A DNA stretch of 33,651 bases from Candidatus Nomurabacteria bacterium RIFCSPLOWO2_12_FULL_40_42 (lineage in GTDB: Bacteria; Patescibacteriota; Minisyncoccia; Phycocordibacterales; UBA9973), in assembly GCA_001786195.1 (NCBI GenBank), contig MFVS01000003.1, positions 1-33,651 on the forward strand, in the 5' to 3' direction. A program made the position numbers and the translations under genes. Of the stretch, positions 17,440 through 25,701 are shown one piece after another (within the stretch, counting starts at the first letter, position 1; every line of letters begins with the position of its first letter). The notes beneath the pieces were generated by a model. The model made no database searches and was not told the DNA's origin. It worked only from the letters and a program-made list of their open reading frames with translations.

Positions 17440-17986
17440 GAATCCTCAAGCTATACATTATTTAAATATATTTCTCGGGTTCGGAGCAATTATCTTACAG
17501 ATTCTTTCTATCCTAACCCTTATTCTTCTTTTCTTCGGCCCAAAAAAAAATAAATTTTTAGATTATGTCGATAAGCATTTTTTGGTTTTAAGTTTTTTAA
17601 TTTCTCTCTTCGCTTCCGTTTTTCCTTTGGTTTATTCTGAAATTATAGGTTTCCTGCCCTGCACGCTGTGTTGGTGGCAGAGGGTCTTTATGTTCCCGAC
17701 GCTCTTTCTCTTTGGCACGGCGCTCTGGGATAAAGATAGGAAAGTGGTGAGATACGCTGCGTCCTTGCTTTCTATCGGTTTTCTTATTTCCGTTTATCAA
17801 AATTTCTTCTATTATTTTGGAGGAAGTTCAAGCTTGCCGTGCGATGTCTCCGGCGTGTCTTGTTATCAGCGCTTGGTTTCTGAATTTGGCGGGTATATCT
17901 CTATCCCAATGTTAGCTCTCACGACTTTTTTTACTCTTCTCACGCTTTTAGCTGTGGCGTATTTTTATCCGTTCCGAAAGCAATAA
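17438..17986 (+). CDS. DsbB/BdbC-family disulfide bond formation protein
   Basis: Multi-TM; PCTLCWWQRVFMFP and LPCDVSGVSCYQRLVSEFGGYISIPMLAL. Confidence 0.85.
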   Translation: MNPQAIHYLNIFLGFGAIILQILSILTLILLFFGPKKNKFLDYVDKHFLVLSFLISLFASVFPLVYSEIIGFLPCTLCWWQRVFMFPTLFLFGTALWDKDRKVVRYAASLLSIGFLISVYQNFFYYFGGSSSLPCDVSGVSCYQRLVSEFGGYISIPMLALTTFFTLLTLLAVAYFYPFRKQ

Positions 17987-18076
17987 ACAAAGGGATTTTG
18001 TAGAGGAACCCTTTTATTTGCCTTTTTTGTTCCCATTTGCTAACATGGAATCAAGCTCGTTAGGAGCTATTTGTTT

Positions 18077-18433
18077 ATGACTCGATCAATTAAAAAAGGC
18101 ATATATGTGGATGAAAGGCTTCTCAAAAAGATTGCCGGCAAAAATCCGCTTTCGACTCCCACCATAAAGACATGGAAAAGAGCTTGTGTTATCTCTCCGG
18201 AAATGATTGGTTTCACCTTCGGCGTCCACAATGGCAAAATCCATGTGGATGTTTTGGTGACAGAAGACATGGTCGGGCATAGACTCGGAGAATTTTCCGG
18301 AACCAAGAAATTCACCAGGCACGGCGGCAAAATGCAGAAGGAGCTTGAACAGAAGAAACAAGAGGCGGAAATAGCAGCCGCAAAAGGAGCAACCGCTGCC
18401 GCTGCTGACGCGAAGGGCGCCGCCAAAAAATAA
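18077..18433 (+). CDS. rpsS: 30S ribosomal protein S19
   Basis: MTRSIKKGIYVDERLLKKI...GFTFGVHNGKIHVDVLVTEDMVGHRLGEFSGTKKFTRHGGK. Confidence 0.95.
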   Translation: MTRSIKKGIYVDERLLKKIAGKNPLSTPTIKTWKRACVISPEMIGFTFGVHNGKIHVDVLVTEDMVGHRLGEFSGTKKFTRHGGKMQKELEQKKQEAEIAAAKGATAAAADAKGAAKK

Positions 18434-18434
18434 C

Positions 18435-18562
18435 ATGAATCCCGTTAGAAGCCGCGATCGCAATTTAAAATATAAACAAAAATATGAAATCGAATATAAC
18501 AAAAATTAATAACCTAAAATATCAGACACGCGAGTTGATCGCGATCTGCTTCTAAACGGGAT
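18435..18562. repeat. Inverted-repeat element B (ATCCCGTTAGAAGC...GCTTCTAAACGGGAT)
   Basis: Occupies the rpsS-rplV intergenic region; left end near-identical to element A; right end overlaps rplV ATG at 18561. Confidence 0.8.
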
Positions 18563-18965
18563 GAAAGCATTTTTAAAAAATTACAGACAGGCTCCGCGAA
18601 AAGTTCGCTTGGTGGTTTCCTTGGTAAAAGGGAAGAGTGTCTCCGAAGCTATTGCCGAACTAGACTTTTTGGCCAAGCGCGCCGGGTTACCGATTAAGAA
18701 ACTTTTAATGTCGGCTGTTTCCAATGCCAAAAATATGGGCATCGATATAGAAAATTTATTTATTAAAGAATTTCGAGTGGATAAAGGCTTGACCATGAAG
18801 AGAATGATGCCAGCGGCAATGGGCACCGGGCACCGGATCAATAAGCGCACCAGTCATTTGAATATTCTTTTGGCTGAAAGGGTCGCGGCGGTCAAGAAAT
18901 CCAAAAAACAGAGCTGTAGACTCTCTACAGAGTCTACAGAGTCTAAAGCTCTGTCTGGAAAATAA
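18561..18965 (+). CDS. rplV: 50S ribosomal protein L22 with palindrome-encoded C-terminal tail
   Basis: MKAFLKNYRQAPRKVRLVVSLVKGKSVSEAIAELDFL...KRTSHLNILL; tail STESTESKALSGK. Confidence 0.95.
   Translation: MKAFLKNYRQAPRKVRLVVSLVKGKSVSEAIAELDFLAKRAGLPIKKLLMSAVSNAKNMGIDIENLFIKEFRVDKGLTMKRMMPAAMGTGHRINKRTSHLNILLAERVAAVKKSKKQSCRLSTESTESKALSGK
18908..18954. repeat. RALDS/SKALSG-type palindromic element, copy 1 (inside rplV 3' end)
   Basis: ACAGAGCTGTAGACTCT ... AGAGTCTAAAGCTCTGT. Confidence 0.9.
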
Positions 18966-18966
18966 T

Positions 18967-19632
18967 ATGTCGAAAATAGTTCATCCATACGCCCATAGAT
19001 TGATAATACTTCGAGACTGGAAATCTCGCTGGTTTGCCGATCCGAAAAAGTATATCGCTTATTTGAAAGGAGATGTTTTGATTCGTCAATATTTAGAAAA
19101 AAAATTGCGCGGGATGTATATTTCAACGATTGAAATCGAGCGGAGCCGCAAAGCCACCCGGTTTATTATTAAAACTTCCCGTCCAGGACTCATAATAGGG
19201 CGGAGCGGCGAAGGCGTCACCAAGCTCAAAGAAGAAATTTTAAAGAAAATGGATTATTTAAAACTCGGCCGGCCGGAAGATTTCAAGCTCGAAGTGATGG
19301 AGGTGGCCAACCCGGAAGCGGATGCGGCTATTGTAGCCTATATGATTGCCGAAGGGCTCGAGAAGCGAATGCCGTATCGCCGCGTTATCAAGACTATTAT
19401 TGAAAAAGTCATGACCGCGAGAGGCGTCGAAGGAGCCCGAGTGGTACTTTCAGGCAGACTCGGCGGAGCGGACATTGCCCGGACGGAAGAGCTCAAGCGC
19501 GGCAGCATCCCGCTTCAGACTTTCCGCGCGGACATAGATTTCAAAAGGGAACGCGCGACCCTGTCATACGGCACTATCGGAATCAAGGTTTGGATTTATC
19601 GCGGCAAGATATTTCGAAAAAATAATGAATAA
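18967..19632 (+). CDS. rpsC: 30S ribosomal protein S3
   Basis: KH domain RPGLIIGRSGEGVTKLKEEI; ARGVEGARVVLSGRLGGADIARTE. Confidence 0.95.
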   Translation: MSKIVHPYAHRLIILRDWKSRWFADPKKYIAYLKGDVLIRQYLEKKLRGMYISTIEIERSRKATRFIIKTSRPGLIIGRSGEGVTKLKEEILKKMDYLKLGRPEDFKLEVMEVANPEADAAIVAYMIAEGLEKRMPYRRVIKTIIEKVMTARGVEGARVVLSGRLGGADIARTEELKRGSIPLQTFRADIDFKRERATLSYGTIGIKVWIYRGKIFRKNNE

Positions 19633-19707
19633 CATAAAATTAAAGCAATTAATAAAGCGGAGCAGGGTGGCGATTTTTATAATCGCTTCGCTCTTTAAAA
19701 ATCAGCC

Positions 19708-20136
19708 ATGTTAATACCGAAAAAAGTAAAATTTAGAAAATGGCAGACCGGGCGAAGCAATCCAAAAGGACGAACGCCAGACACCCGCGGGTCCAAGCTT
19801 TCTTTCGGATCTTACGGACTCAAATCCACCTCCCAGGCGCGCCTAAAGTCCGCCCAGATTGAAGCCGCCCGGAAAGTCATTGCTCGAACACTCACAAAAG
19901 CCGGTAAGTATTGGATTCGCATTTTTCCGGATCGTCCCTATACTGCCAAAGCCGCGGAAGTGGGCATGGGAAAGGGAAAGGGAGATCCGCAAGGATATTG
20001 TTTTGATGTTTTTCCGGGACGTATTATTTTTGAAGTGGACGGAGTCGAGGAAAAAGTAGCCCATGAAGCGCTTCGCAAGGCCGGCAGTAAGTTGCCGATT
20101 TCAGTGAGAATTATGTCTAGAGCGCATAAACAATAG
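19708..20136 (+). CDS. rplP: 50S ribosomal protein L16
   Basis: MLIPKKVKFRKWQTGRS...WIRIFPDRPYTAKAAEVGMGKGKGDPQGYCFDVFPGRIIFE. Confidence 0.95.
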   Translation: MLIPKKVKFRKWQTGRSNPKGRTPDTRGSKLSFGSYGLKSTSQARLKSAQIEAARKVIARTLTKAGKYWIRIFPDRPYTAKAAEVGMGKGKGDPQGYCFDVFPGRIIFEVDGVEEKVAHEALRKAGSKLPISVRIMSRAHKQ

Positions 20137-20175
20137 ACAGAGCTTTAGACTCTAAACAGAGTCTAAAGCTCTGTC
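20136..20175. repeat. RALDS/SKALSG-type palindromic element, copy 2 (rplP-rpmC intergenic)
   Basis: GACAGAGCTTTAGACTCT-aaac-AGAGTCTAAAGCTCTGTC, perfect 18-bp arms. Confidence 0.95.
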
Positions 20176-20195
20176 ACTGTCAGAGGTCAGAATAT

Positions 20196-20387
20196 ATGAA
20201 AACCAAAAAAGAAAACTTAAAGAATATAACCAAAGACGAGCTTATGAAAAAGCTTGCTATTTTACAGGAAAATGCGAGAGTAATAAGATTCAAGGCGGAG
20301 GGTTCCAAATCCAAAAATGTCAAAGAGTCGGCGACTTTACGGAAACAAATAGCGCGAATTTTTACCGAATTAAATAAGAATAAATAA
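20196..20387 (+). CDS. rpmC: 50S ribosomal protein L29
   Basis: Position between L16 and S17; short helical; [19 protein letters not shown]. Confidence 0.9.
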   Translation: MKTKKENLKNITKDELMKKLAILQENARVIRFKAEGSKSKNVKESATLRKQIARIFTELNKNK

Positions 20388-20388
20388 T

Positions 20389-20646
20389 ATGGCAAAAAAC
20401 ACACCGGAAAAGAATAAAGCGAATAAAGGCACTATCCTAAAAGGGGTAGTGGTTTCGGACAAAATGGACAAGACGGTAGTCGTATCAGTCTCCAGGTTTG
20501 TCAAGCATCCTTTATACGGCAAATTTTATAAAGTTAGCAAGAAATATAAGGCGCATGATGCGGAAGATAAATGCAAAGTGGGAGACCAAGTGGAGATAGT
20601 CGAGACTAGGCCAATTTCCAAAGATAAACACTTTAAAATCGTATGA
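20389..20646 (+). CDS. rpsQ: 30S ribosomal protein S17
   Basis: [39 protein letters not shown]...[23 protein letters not shown]. Confidence 0.95.
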   Translation: MAKNTPEKNKANKGTILKGVVVSDKMDKTVVVSVSRFVKHPLYGKFYKVSKKYKAHDAEDKCKVGDQVEIVETRPISKDKHFKIV

Positions 20647-21014
20647 TTCAATCAGGCACATGGGTAAAAATAGCAGATAATGCGGGAGGCACCGTAGGTA
20701 AGGTATTCAAGATTTTAGGATCTTCTAAAAAAAGATACGCTTCTTTGGGCGAGCTGGTTATTATTACCGTGAAAGTGGCTAGCCCCCGTAAAGGAGTGAA
20801 AAAGAAAGATGTGCATGAGGCTGTTGTCGTACGGACTAGAAGCGCCTTTCGAAGGCCGGACGGATCTTACATTCGCTTTGATGACAACGCGGTAGTCCTT
20901 CTTGAAAAAGGCAAAATGGACCCGAAAGCTGGGCGCGTCTTCGGACCGATTCCGCGAGAGCTGGCCGAGAAAGGATTTCAGAAGATAATTTCTTTGGCGC
21001 AGGAAGTTATATAG
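20643..21014 (+). CDS. rplN: 50S ribosomal protein L14
   Basis: [16 protein letters not shown]...[18 protein letters not shown]...[27 protein letters not shown]. Confidence 0.95.
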   Translation: MIQSGTWVKIADNAGGTVGKVFKILGSSKKRYASLGELVIITVKVASPRKGVKKKDVHEAVVVRTRSAFRRPDGSYIRFDDNAVVLLEKGKMDPKAGRVFGPIPRELAEKGFQKIISLAQEVI

Positions 21015-21042
21015 TAGTTACAAAGTTCATAAAATAAATCTA

Positions 21043-21258
21043 ATGAAAATAAAGAAAAATGATAATGTGATTATAATAACAGGCAAAGACAAAGGCAAAA
21101 AAGGGAAAATTGCCAAAGTTTTGGTGAGCCAAAATAAAGTTATTGTTGAAGGGGTGAATATTATGAAGAAGCACCAGCGCCCGAGAAAATCCGGAGAAAA
21201 AGGCGCGATAAAAAATATCGAGATGCCAATCCACGCTTCGAATGTTAAAAAATTATAA
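21043..21258 (+). CDS. rplX: 50S ribosomal protein L24
   Basis: MKIKKNDNVIIITGKDKGKKGKIAKVLVSQNKVIVEGVNIMKKHQRP. Confidence 0.92.
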   Translation: MKIKKNDNVIIITGKDKGKKGKIAKVLVSQNKVIVEGVNIMKKHQRPRKSGEKGAIKNIEMPIHASNVKKL

Positions 21259-21262
21259 ACTA

Positions 21263-21284
21263 CCCCTCCTTAGTTAAGGAGGGG
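21263..21284. repeat. CCCCTCCTTA/TAAGGAGGGG palindrome between rplX and rplE
   Basis: cccctccttagttaaggagggg. Confidence 0.9.
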
Positions 21285-21307
21285 AGGAAGGGGAAGTAAT
21301 TCATTAA

Positions 21308-21877
21308 ATGTATATGCAACACCAAACAGTCAAAGAAAAAGAAAAGGCGGGGTTTGAAAAAATGAAAAGCGTCTTTCATTATAAAAATGTTATGGCTATG
21401 CCCAAGCTCCAAAAGATCGTGCTGAATGTCGGTACCGGCACGGCTGTCAAAAAAGACAAAAATAAAAACGAGACAATATCCGGCCGGCTGGCAAAAATTA
21501 CCGGCCAAAAAGGGGCGCTCCGAGGCGCCAAGCAATCCATCGCTTCTTTCAAGACTAGAATGGGTGATCCTGTAGGAATTGTCGTAACTTTGCGAGGCGA
21601 AAGAATGTACGCATTTCTTGAGAAACTGATCAATATCGCCCTTCCTCGGACTAAAGATTTTCGCGGCATTTCTCCGTCCTCAGTCGACAATATAGGCAAC
21701 CTAACCATCGGCATCAAAGAGCACACTATTTTCCCAGAAACGGCGGATGAAGATATTCGGGATATTTTCGGTCTCGCGGTTACCATGGTTTGCACGGCCA
21801 AAAATAAAAAAGAAGGCAAAGCCTTTTTTGAACTTCTAGGTGTGCCTTTTAAAAAGGAGGAGAATAAAAAATCATAA
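21308..21877 (+). CDS. rplE: 50S ribosomal protein L5
   Basis: KLQKIVLNVGTGTA...FPETADEDIRDIFGLAVTMVCTAKNKKEGKAFFELLGVPFKK. Confidence 0.95.
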   Translation: MYMQHQTVKEKEKAGFEKMKSVFHYKNVMAMPKLQKIVLNVGTGTAVKKDKNKNETISGRLAKITGQKGALRGAKQSIASFKTRMGDPVGIVVTLRGERMYAFLEKLINIALPRTKDFRGISPSSVDNIGNLTIGIKEHTIFPETADEDIRDIFGLAVTMVCTAKNKKEGKAFFELLGVPFKKEENKKS

Positions 21878-21968
21878 TTCAACCCCTCCTGACCTCCCTT
21901 TATCAGGGAAGGGAAAATGTGGATAACTTTCTTTGCTAGCTATTTTGCGTTGGTGTACAATATTCTTA

Positions 21969-22293
21969 ATGGTTCTCGATATAAAAATACCTAAAAGTCC
22001 GGATATAGATGAAGCCATAAAAGAATTTGAAGCGAAGGCTGGCGCGGACTAATCCCCGGAAGTTCCTAGGGAAAAAGAATTGACCATAGAAGGGAATATA
22101 GACATGGATGAAGCTTTATCCGAATTTGAAAAATTTAAGGCAAATTATGGCGAAGAGCAATCCGGGAAGACTCCCAGAGAGAGAAGAAGTAAAAATCACT
22201 GGGAATATAGATGCGGAGCAAGCTTTAAGGGAGTTCAAGGAAAAGGCCAGAATTATGGAGGAAGAGCGAAAGGTCCCTGAAATATTTTTATGA
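21969..22293 (+). pseudogene. Broken small ORF with three degenerate 'G(N/D)xDxxxALxEFExKA' motif copies
   Basis: SPDIDEAIKEFEAKAGAD* then IEGNIDMDEALSEFEKFKAN then, after a frame change near (AG)4A at 22176-22184, ITGNIDAEQALREFKEKAR. Confidence 0.55.
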
Positions 22294-22303
22294 AAATGTA
22301 TTT

Positions 22304-22783
22304 ATGTTTCAATTTTTTACCCAAAATAGTGAAATTATTGTTCGGTTAACGATGGCGGTCGGGCTTGGATTGCTCATCGGGGGAGAGAGGATTTTAGTGC
22401 GCAAGGAGGCGGGGATGAAGACGCATGCGCTGGTGTCCTTGGGCGCGGCGGTGTTTATTGTTATTTCAGAAATGATCGCTCTCAAATATGGCGGGGCGGG
22501 AGGTCTCGATCCTTCCCGCATCGCTTCGCAAATAATCGTCGGGATTGGTTTCTTGGGCGCCGGTTCGATAATTCTGCAGGGCAATCGTCTGCTCGGACTC
22601 ACGACGGCGAGCGGGCTGTGGGTTACAGCTGGCATCGGTATGGCGGCTGGATTTGGATTCTACAGTCTGGCTCTTATTTCTACCGTACTGGTCTTGTTTG
22701 TGCTGGTTATAGTATATAAATTCGAAGCGCCGATTAGAAAAATTTCAGACGATAAAGATAAACAAAATTCCAGTTTAAATTAA
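22304..22783 (+). CDS. MgtC/SapB family membrane protein
   Basis: LTMAVGLGLLIGGERILVRKEAGMKTHALVSLGAAVFIVIS...QIIVGIGFLGAGSIILQGNRLLGLTTASGLWVTAGIGMAAGFG. Confidence 0.9.
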   Translation: MFQFFTQNSEIIVRLTMAVGLGLLIGGERILVRKEAGMKTHALVSLGAAVFIVISEMIALKYGGAGGLDPSRIASQIIVGIGFLGAGSIILQGNRLLGLTTASGLWVTAGIGMAAGFGFYSLALISTVLVLFVLVIVYKFEAPIRKISDDKDKQNSSLN

Positions 22784-22785
22784 AT

Positions 22786-24453
22786 ATGAATTCAGATGAA
22801 GTCAGATCAAGATTTTTAAAATTTTTCCAAAATAAAGGACATAAAATAATTCCTCCAGCTTCGCTTATTCCGGGAGATCCGACGGTTCTTTTCACCACAG
22901 CCGGAATGCAGCAATTTAAGTCATACTATACGAATCCCGCAAGCGCGGATAAAGATTTCAGCGGGAGAAATATAGCCACGGCGCAAAAATGCATCCGCAC
23001 CGGCGATATTGACAAAGTTGGCGATACCACTCACTTGACATTTTTTGAAATGCTGGGCAATTTTTCTTTTGGCGGATATGGCCGGAAGGAGGCGATCATT
23101 TACGCGCATGAATTTATCACCAAAGAGCTAGGTTTGGAAATTTCTCATGTGACTTTTTACAAAGGGGAAGGCGTTGTGCCGAGAGATGAAGAGTCGAAAG
23201 ATATCTGGGCCGGACTTGGAGTGGGGGATATCCGCGCCGATGGCTCGGATGTTTTTTGGGGACCGACGGGGGACTCGGGTCCTTGTGGTCCGACAACGGA
23301 AATTTACTGCAAAAATGCGGAGGGGCAGGATGTGGAAATCTGGAATATCGTTTTCAATGAATATTTTTGCGAGGGTTCGCGGGAGAAATTGGACAAAGGC
23401 GAGGTCAAATTGAAAAAATTGGAGGTGATGGGTGTAGATACCGGCATGGGTTTTGAGAGACTTCTCGCGACTGTGCAGAAAAAGAAAAGCGTTTACGAAA
23501 CGGATGTGTTTAATGGCGAACAAATCAAAGAAGAGAGAATTGTCGCCGACCATATTAAGGCTTCTCTTTTTATTATTTCTGACGGTGTAGCGCCGTCAAA
23601 TACCGGGCGGGGATATATCTTGCGCAGACTTATCCGACGGGCGGTTAGATTTTCCAAACAACCCTTGACGCGACAAATCGAGAAAGTAAAAAAAATCTAC
23701 GAGGGAGTATATGAGCTGGATGATAAAGGGGAAATAGAAAAAGAAGAAAGCAAATTTAGACGAACATTGAAGCATGGCTTAAAAGAATTTGAAAAAGGCG
23801 CCGATCCTTTCACGCTTTTTACCACCTATGGTTTCCCGATAGAGTTAACGCTTGAATTGGCAAAAGAAAAAGGAAAAAAAATTGATCTAGAGGATTTTAA
23901 TAGAAAAATGGCTGAGCATCAAAAACTTTCCAAAACATCTTTCGCCGGAATGTTCAAGGGGGGGCTCGCGAATCATAACGAAAAGACAATCCAACTGCAT
24001 ACCGCGCATCATTTGCTTTTGGCTGGATTGCAGGCAATGGTTGATAAAAATATAAAACAGCGTGGAAGTAATATTACCGAAGAGCGTTTGCGGATGGATT
24101 TTTTATGCGATCACAAGCTCTATGACGAAGAAAAAAAGAAAGTGGAAGATTGGGTGAATGATAAGATAAAAATGGGGCTTAATATTGTTCGCCGAGAGCT
24201 CTTGCTTGCTGAGGCAGAAAAAATAGGCGCCGAAATGGAATTTGGAGCGAAGTATCCGGAAATAGTATCTGTTTATTTTATTGAACCCTCACCTCAATCC
24301 TCTCCCGAAGGGCGAGGAGGAAATTCACCAATTAGCATCGAATTCTGCGGCGGTCCGCATGTTAAAAATACCAGCGAACTTGGACATTTTAAAATTCAAA
24401 AAGAAGAAGCGGTGGCGCAAGGCATAAGGCGTATCAAAGCTATACTAATCTAG
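22786..24453 (+). CDS. alaS: Alanyl-tRNA synthetase, short form lacking C-terminal C-Ala/DHHA1 region
   Basis: SRFLKFFQNKGHKIIPPASLIP..DPTVLFTTAGMQQFK...CIRTGDIDKVG.TTHLTFFEMLGNFSFGGY...CGGPHVKNTSELG; 555 aa. Confidence 0.93.
   Translation: MNSDEVRSRFLKFFQNKGHKIIPPASLIPGDPTVLFTTAGMQQFKSYYTNPASADKDFSGRNIATAQKCIRTGDIDKVGDTTHLTFFEMLGNFSFGGYGRKEAIIYAHEFITKELGLEISHVTFYKGEGVVPRDEESKDIWAGLGVGDIRADGSDVFWGPTGDSGPCGPTTEIYCKNAEGQDVEIWNIVFNEYFCEGSREKLDKGEVKLKKLEVMGVDTGMGFERLLATVQKKKSVYETDVFNGEQIKEERIVADHIKASLFIISDGVAPSNTGRGYILRRLIRRAVRFSKQPLTRQIEKVKKIYEGVYELDDKGEIEKEESKFRRTLKHGLKEFEKGADPFTLFTTYGFPIELTLELAKEKGKKIDLEDFNRKMAEHQKLSKTSFAGMFKGGLANHNEKTIQLHTAHHLLLAGLQAMVDKNIKQRGSNITEERLRMDFLCDHKLYDEEKKKVEDWVNDKIKMGLNIVRRELLLAEAEKIGAEMEFGAKYPEIVSVYFIEPSPQSSPEGRGGNSPISIEFCGGPHVKNTSELGHFKIQKEEAVAQGIRRIKAILI
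24298..24320. repeat. In-frame imperfect CCTCTCCC/GGCGAGG palindrome within alaS
   Basis: tcctctcccgaagggcgaggagg encodes the SSPEGRGG segment. Confidence 0.7.
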
Positions 24454-24513
24454 CGCAGACAGATTTTCCTTATTCACATTTGAGAAAAACATCGGGCGAG
24501 GTATAATGCAAGT

Positions 24514-25695
24514 ATGGGAATTTTTGGAGGCAATACAGAAAAAGGTAAATTAATGTTGGTTTTAGATGTTGGATCTTTCTCAGTCGGAGGAGCTCTTTTT
24601 TGGATGCACAAATCGGGAGTTCCGAAAATAGTTTTATCTGTTCGCGAACCGATAGCTTTGGAAGAGAATGTTGAAGCCAACCGACTTCTGTTTTTAACTA
24701 TCAAATCTCTGGAAGTTGTGTTAGACCGGGTGTATCATTCGGGGTTTGGCGCTCCTAAGGAAATATTTTGCGCGCTTTCCTCGCCTTGGCATATCTCCGA
24801 GACTCGGGTTATTAAACTTGAAAGAAACATGCCTTTTGTCTTTACTTCCACACTGGCTCTCGATTTAATTAAAAAAGAAATTGATCTTTTTGAGAAAGAG
24901 TATCTGGCAAAATACGAAGGCGTCGAGCATCCCGTCCGCTCGATTGAATTCAAAAATATCAAAACGATGTTAAATGGCTATGAGACAACCCAACCCTTGG
25001 ATCAAAAAGGGAAGGAGCTCGAAATGACTATTTTTATTTCCATCAGCCCGGAGGTAGTTTTAAAAAAGATTGAAAAAATTATCCAGATGCATTTTTACCA
25101 CAAGGAGATACAATTTTTTTCCTCGGTCATGGCAACATTTGTAGTGGTGCGCGATGTGTACGCGCACAATGAGAATTTTCTTTTGATTGATATTGGCGGA
25201 GAAGTTACGGATATTTTTATGGTCAAGAAGAATGTATTGCGGGAATCGATCTCGTTTCCTCTTGGTCTCAATTTTATAATCCGCCGAGTTGCCGAGACAC
25301 TCTTCTTGTCTCTGAATGAGGCCAAATCTCTCGTTTCGCTTTTTAAAGATGGGCATGCTTCGGGAACAGCCGTGAAAAAAATTGGGCCCATAATAGAAAA
25401 ATTAAAAAATGACTGGTTACTCTCGTTCCAAAATTCCTTGTCCAACTTGACCAATGATATTTCTGTTCCGGCGAATATTTATCTCTCCGTCGATGCTGAA
25501 ATGGCTAGTTTTTTCTCGGAAACAATTAAAACCGAACAATTCAGCCAATATACCCTAACCGAATCAAAATTTACAGTTACTTTTTTAGGGACGGAAGTTT
25601 TTAAGGGCATGGCGGAGTTTAAAGAGGGCATCATTCGTGATCCGGCGCTTGCCATAAACTCTATTTACATTAATCGTTTTTCAAATAAAATATAA
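24514..25695 (+). CDS. PilM/FtsA-like actin-fold ATPase
   Basis: MLVLDVGSFSVGGALFW...NFLLIDIGGEVTDIFMVKKNVLRESISFPLG; upstream of pilus genes. Confidence 0.7.
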   Translation: MGIFGGNTEKGKLMLVLDVGSFSVGGALFWMHKSGVPKIVLSVREPIALEENVEANRLLFLTIKSLEVVLDRVYHSGFGAPKEIFCALSSPWHISETRVIKLERNMPFVFTSTLALDLIKKEIDLFEKEYLAKYEGVEHPVRSIEFKNIKTMLNGYETTQPLDQKGKELEMTIFISISPEVVLKKIEKIIQMHFYHKEIQFFSSVMATFVVVRDVYAHNENFLLIDIGGEVTDIFMVKKNVLRESISFPLGLNFIIRRVAETLFLSLNEAKSLVSLFKDGHASGTAVKKIGPIIEKLKNDWLLSFQNSLSNLTNDISVPANIYLSVDAEMASFFSETIKTEQFSQYTLTESKFTVTFLGTEVFKGMAEFKEGIIRDPALAINSIYINRFSNKI

Positions 25696-25701
25696 TATAA
25701 T

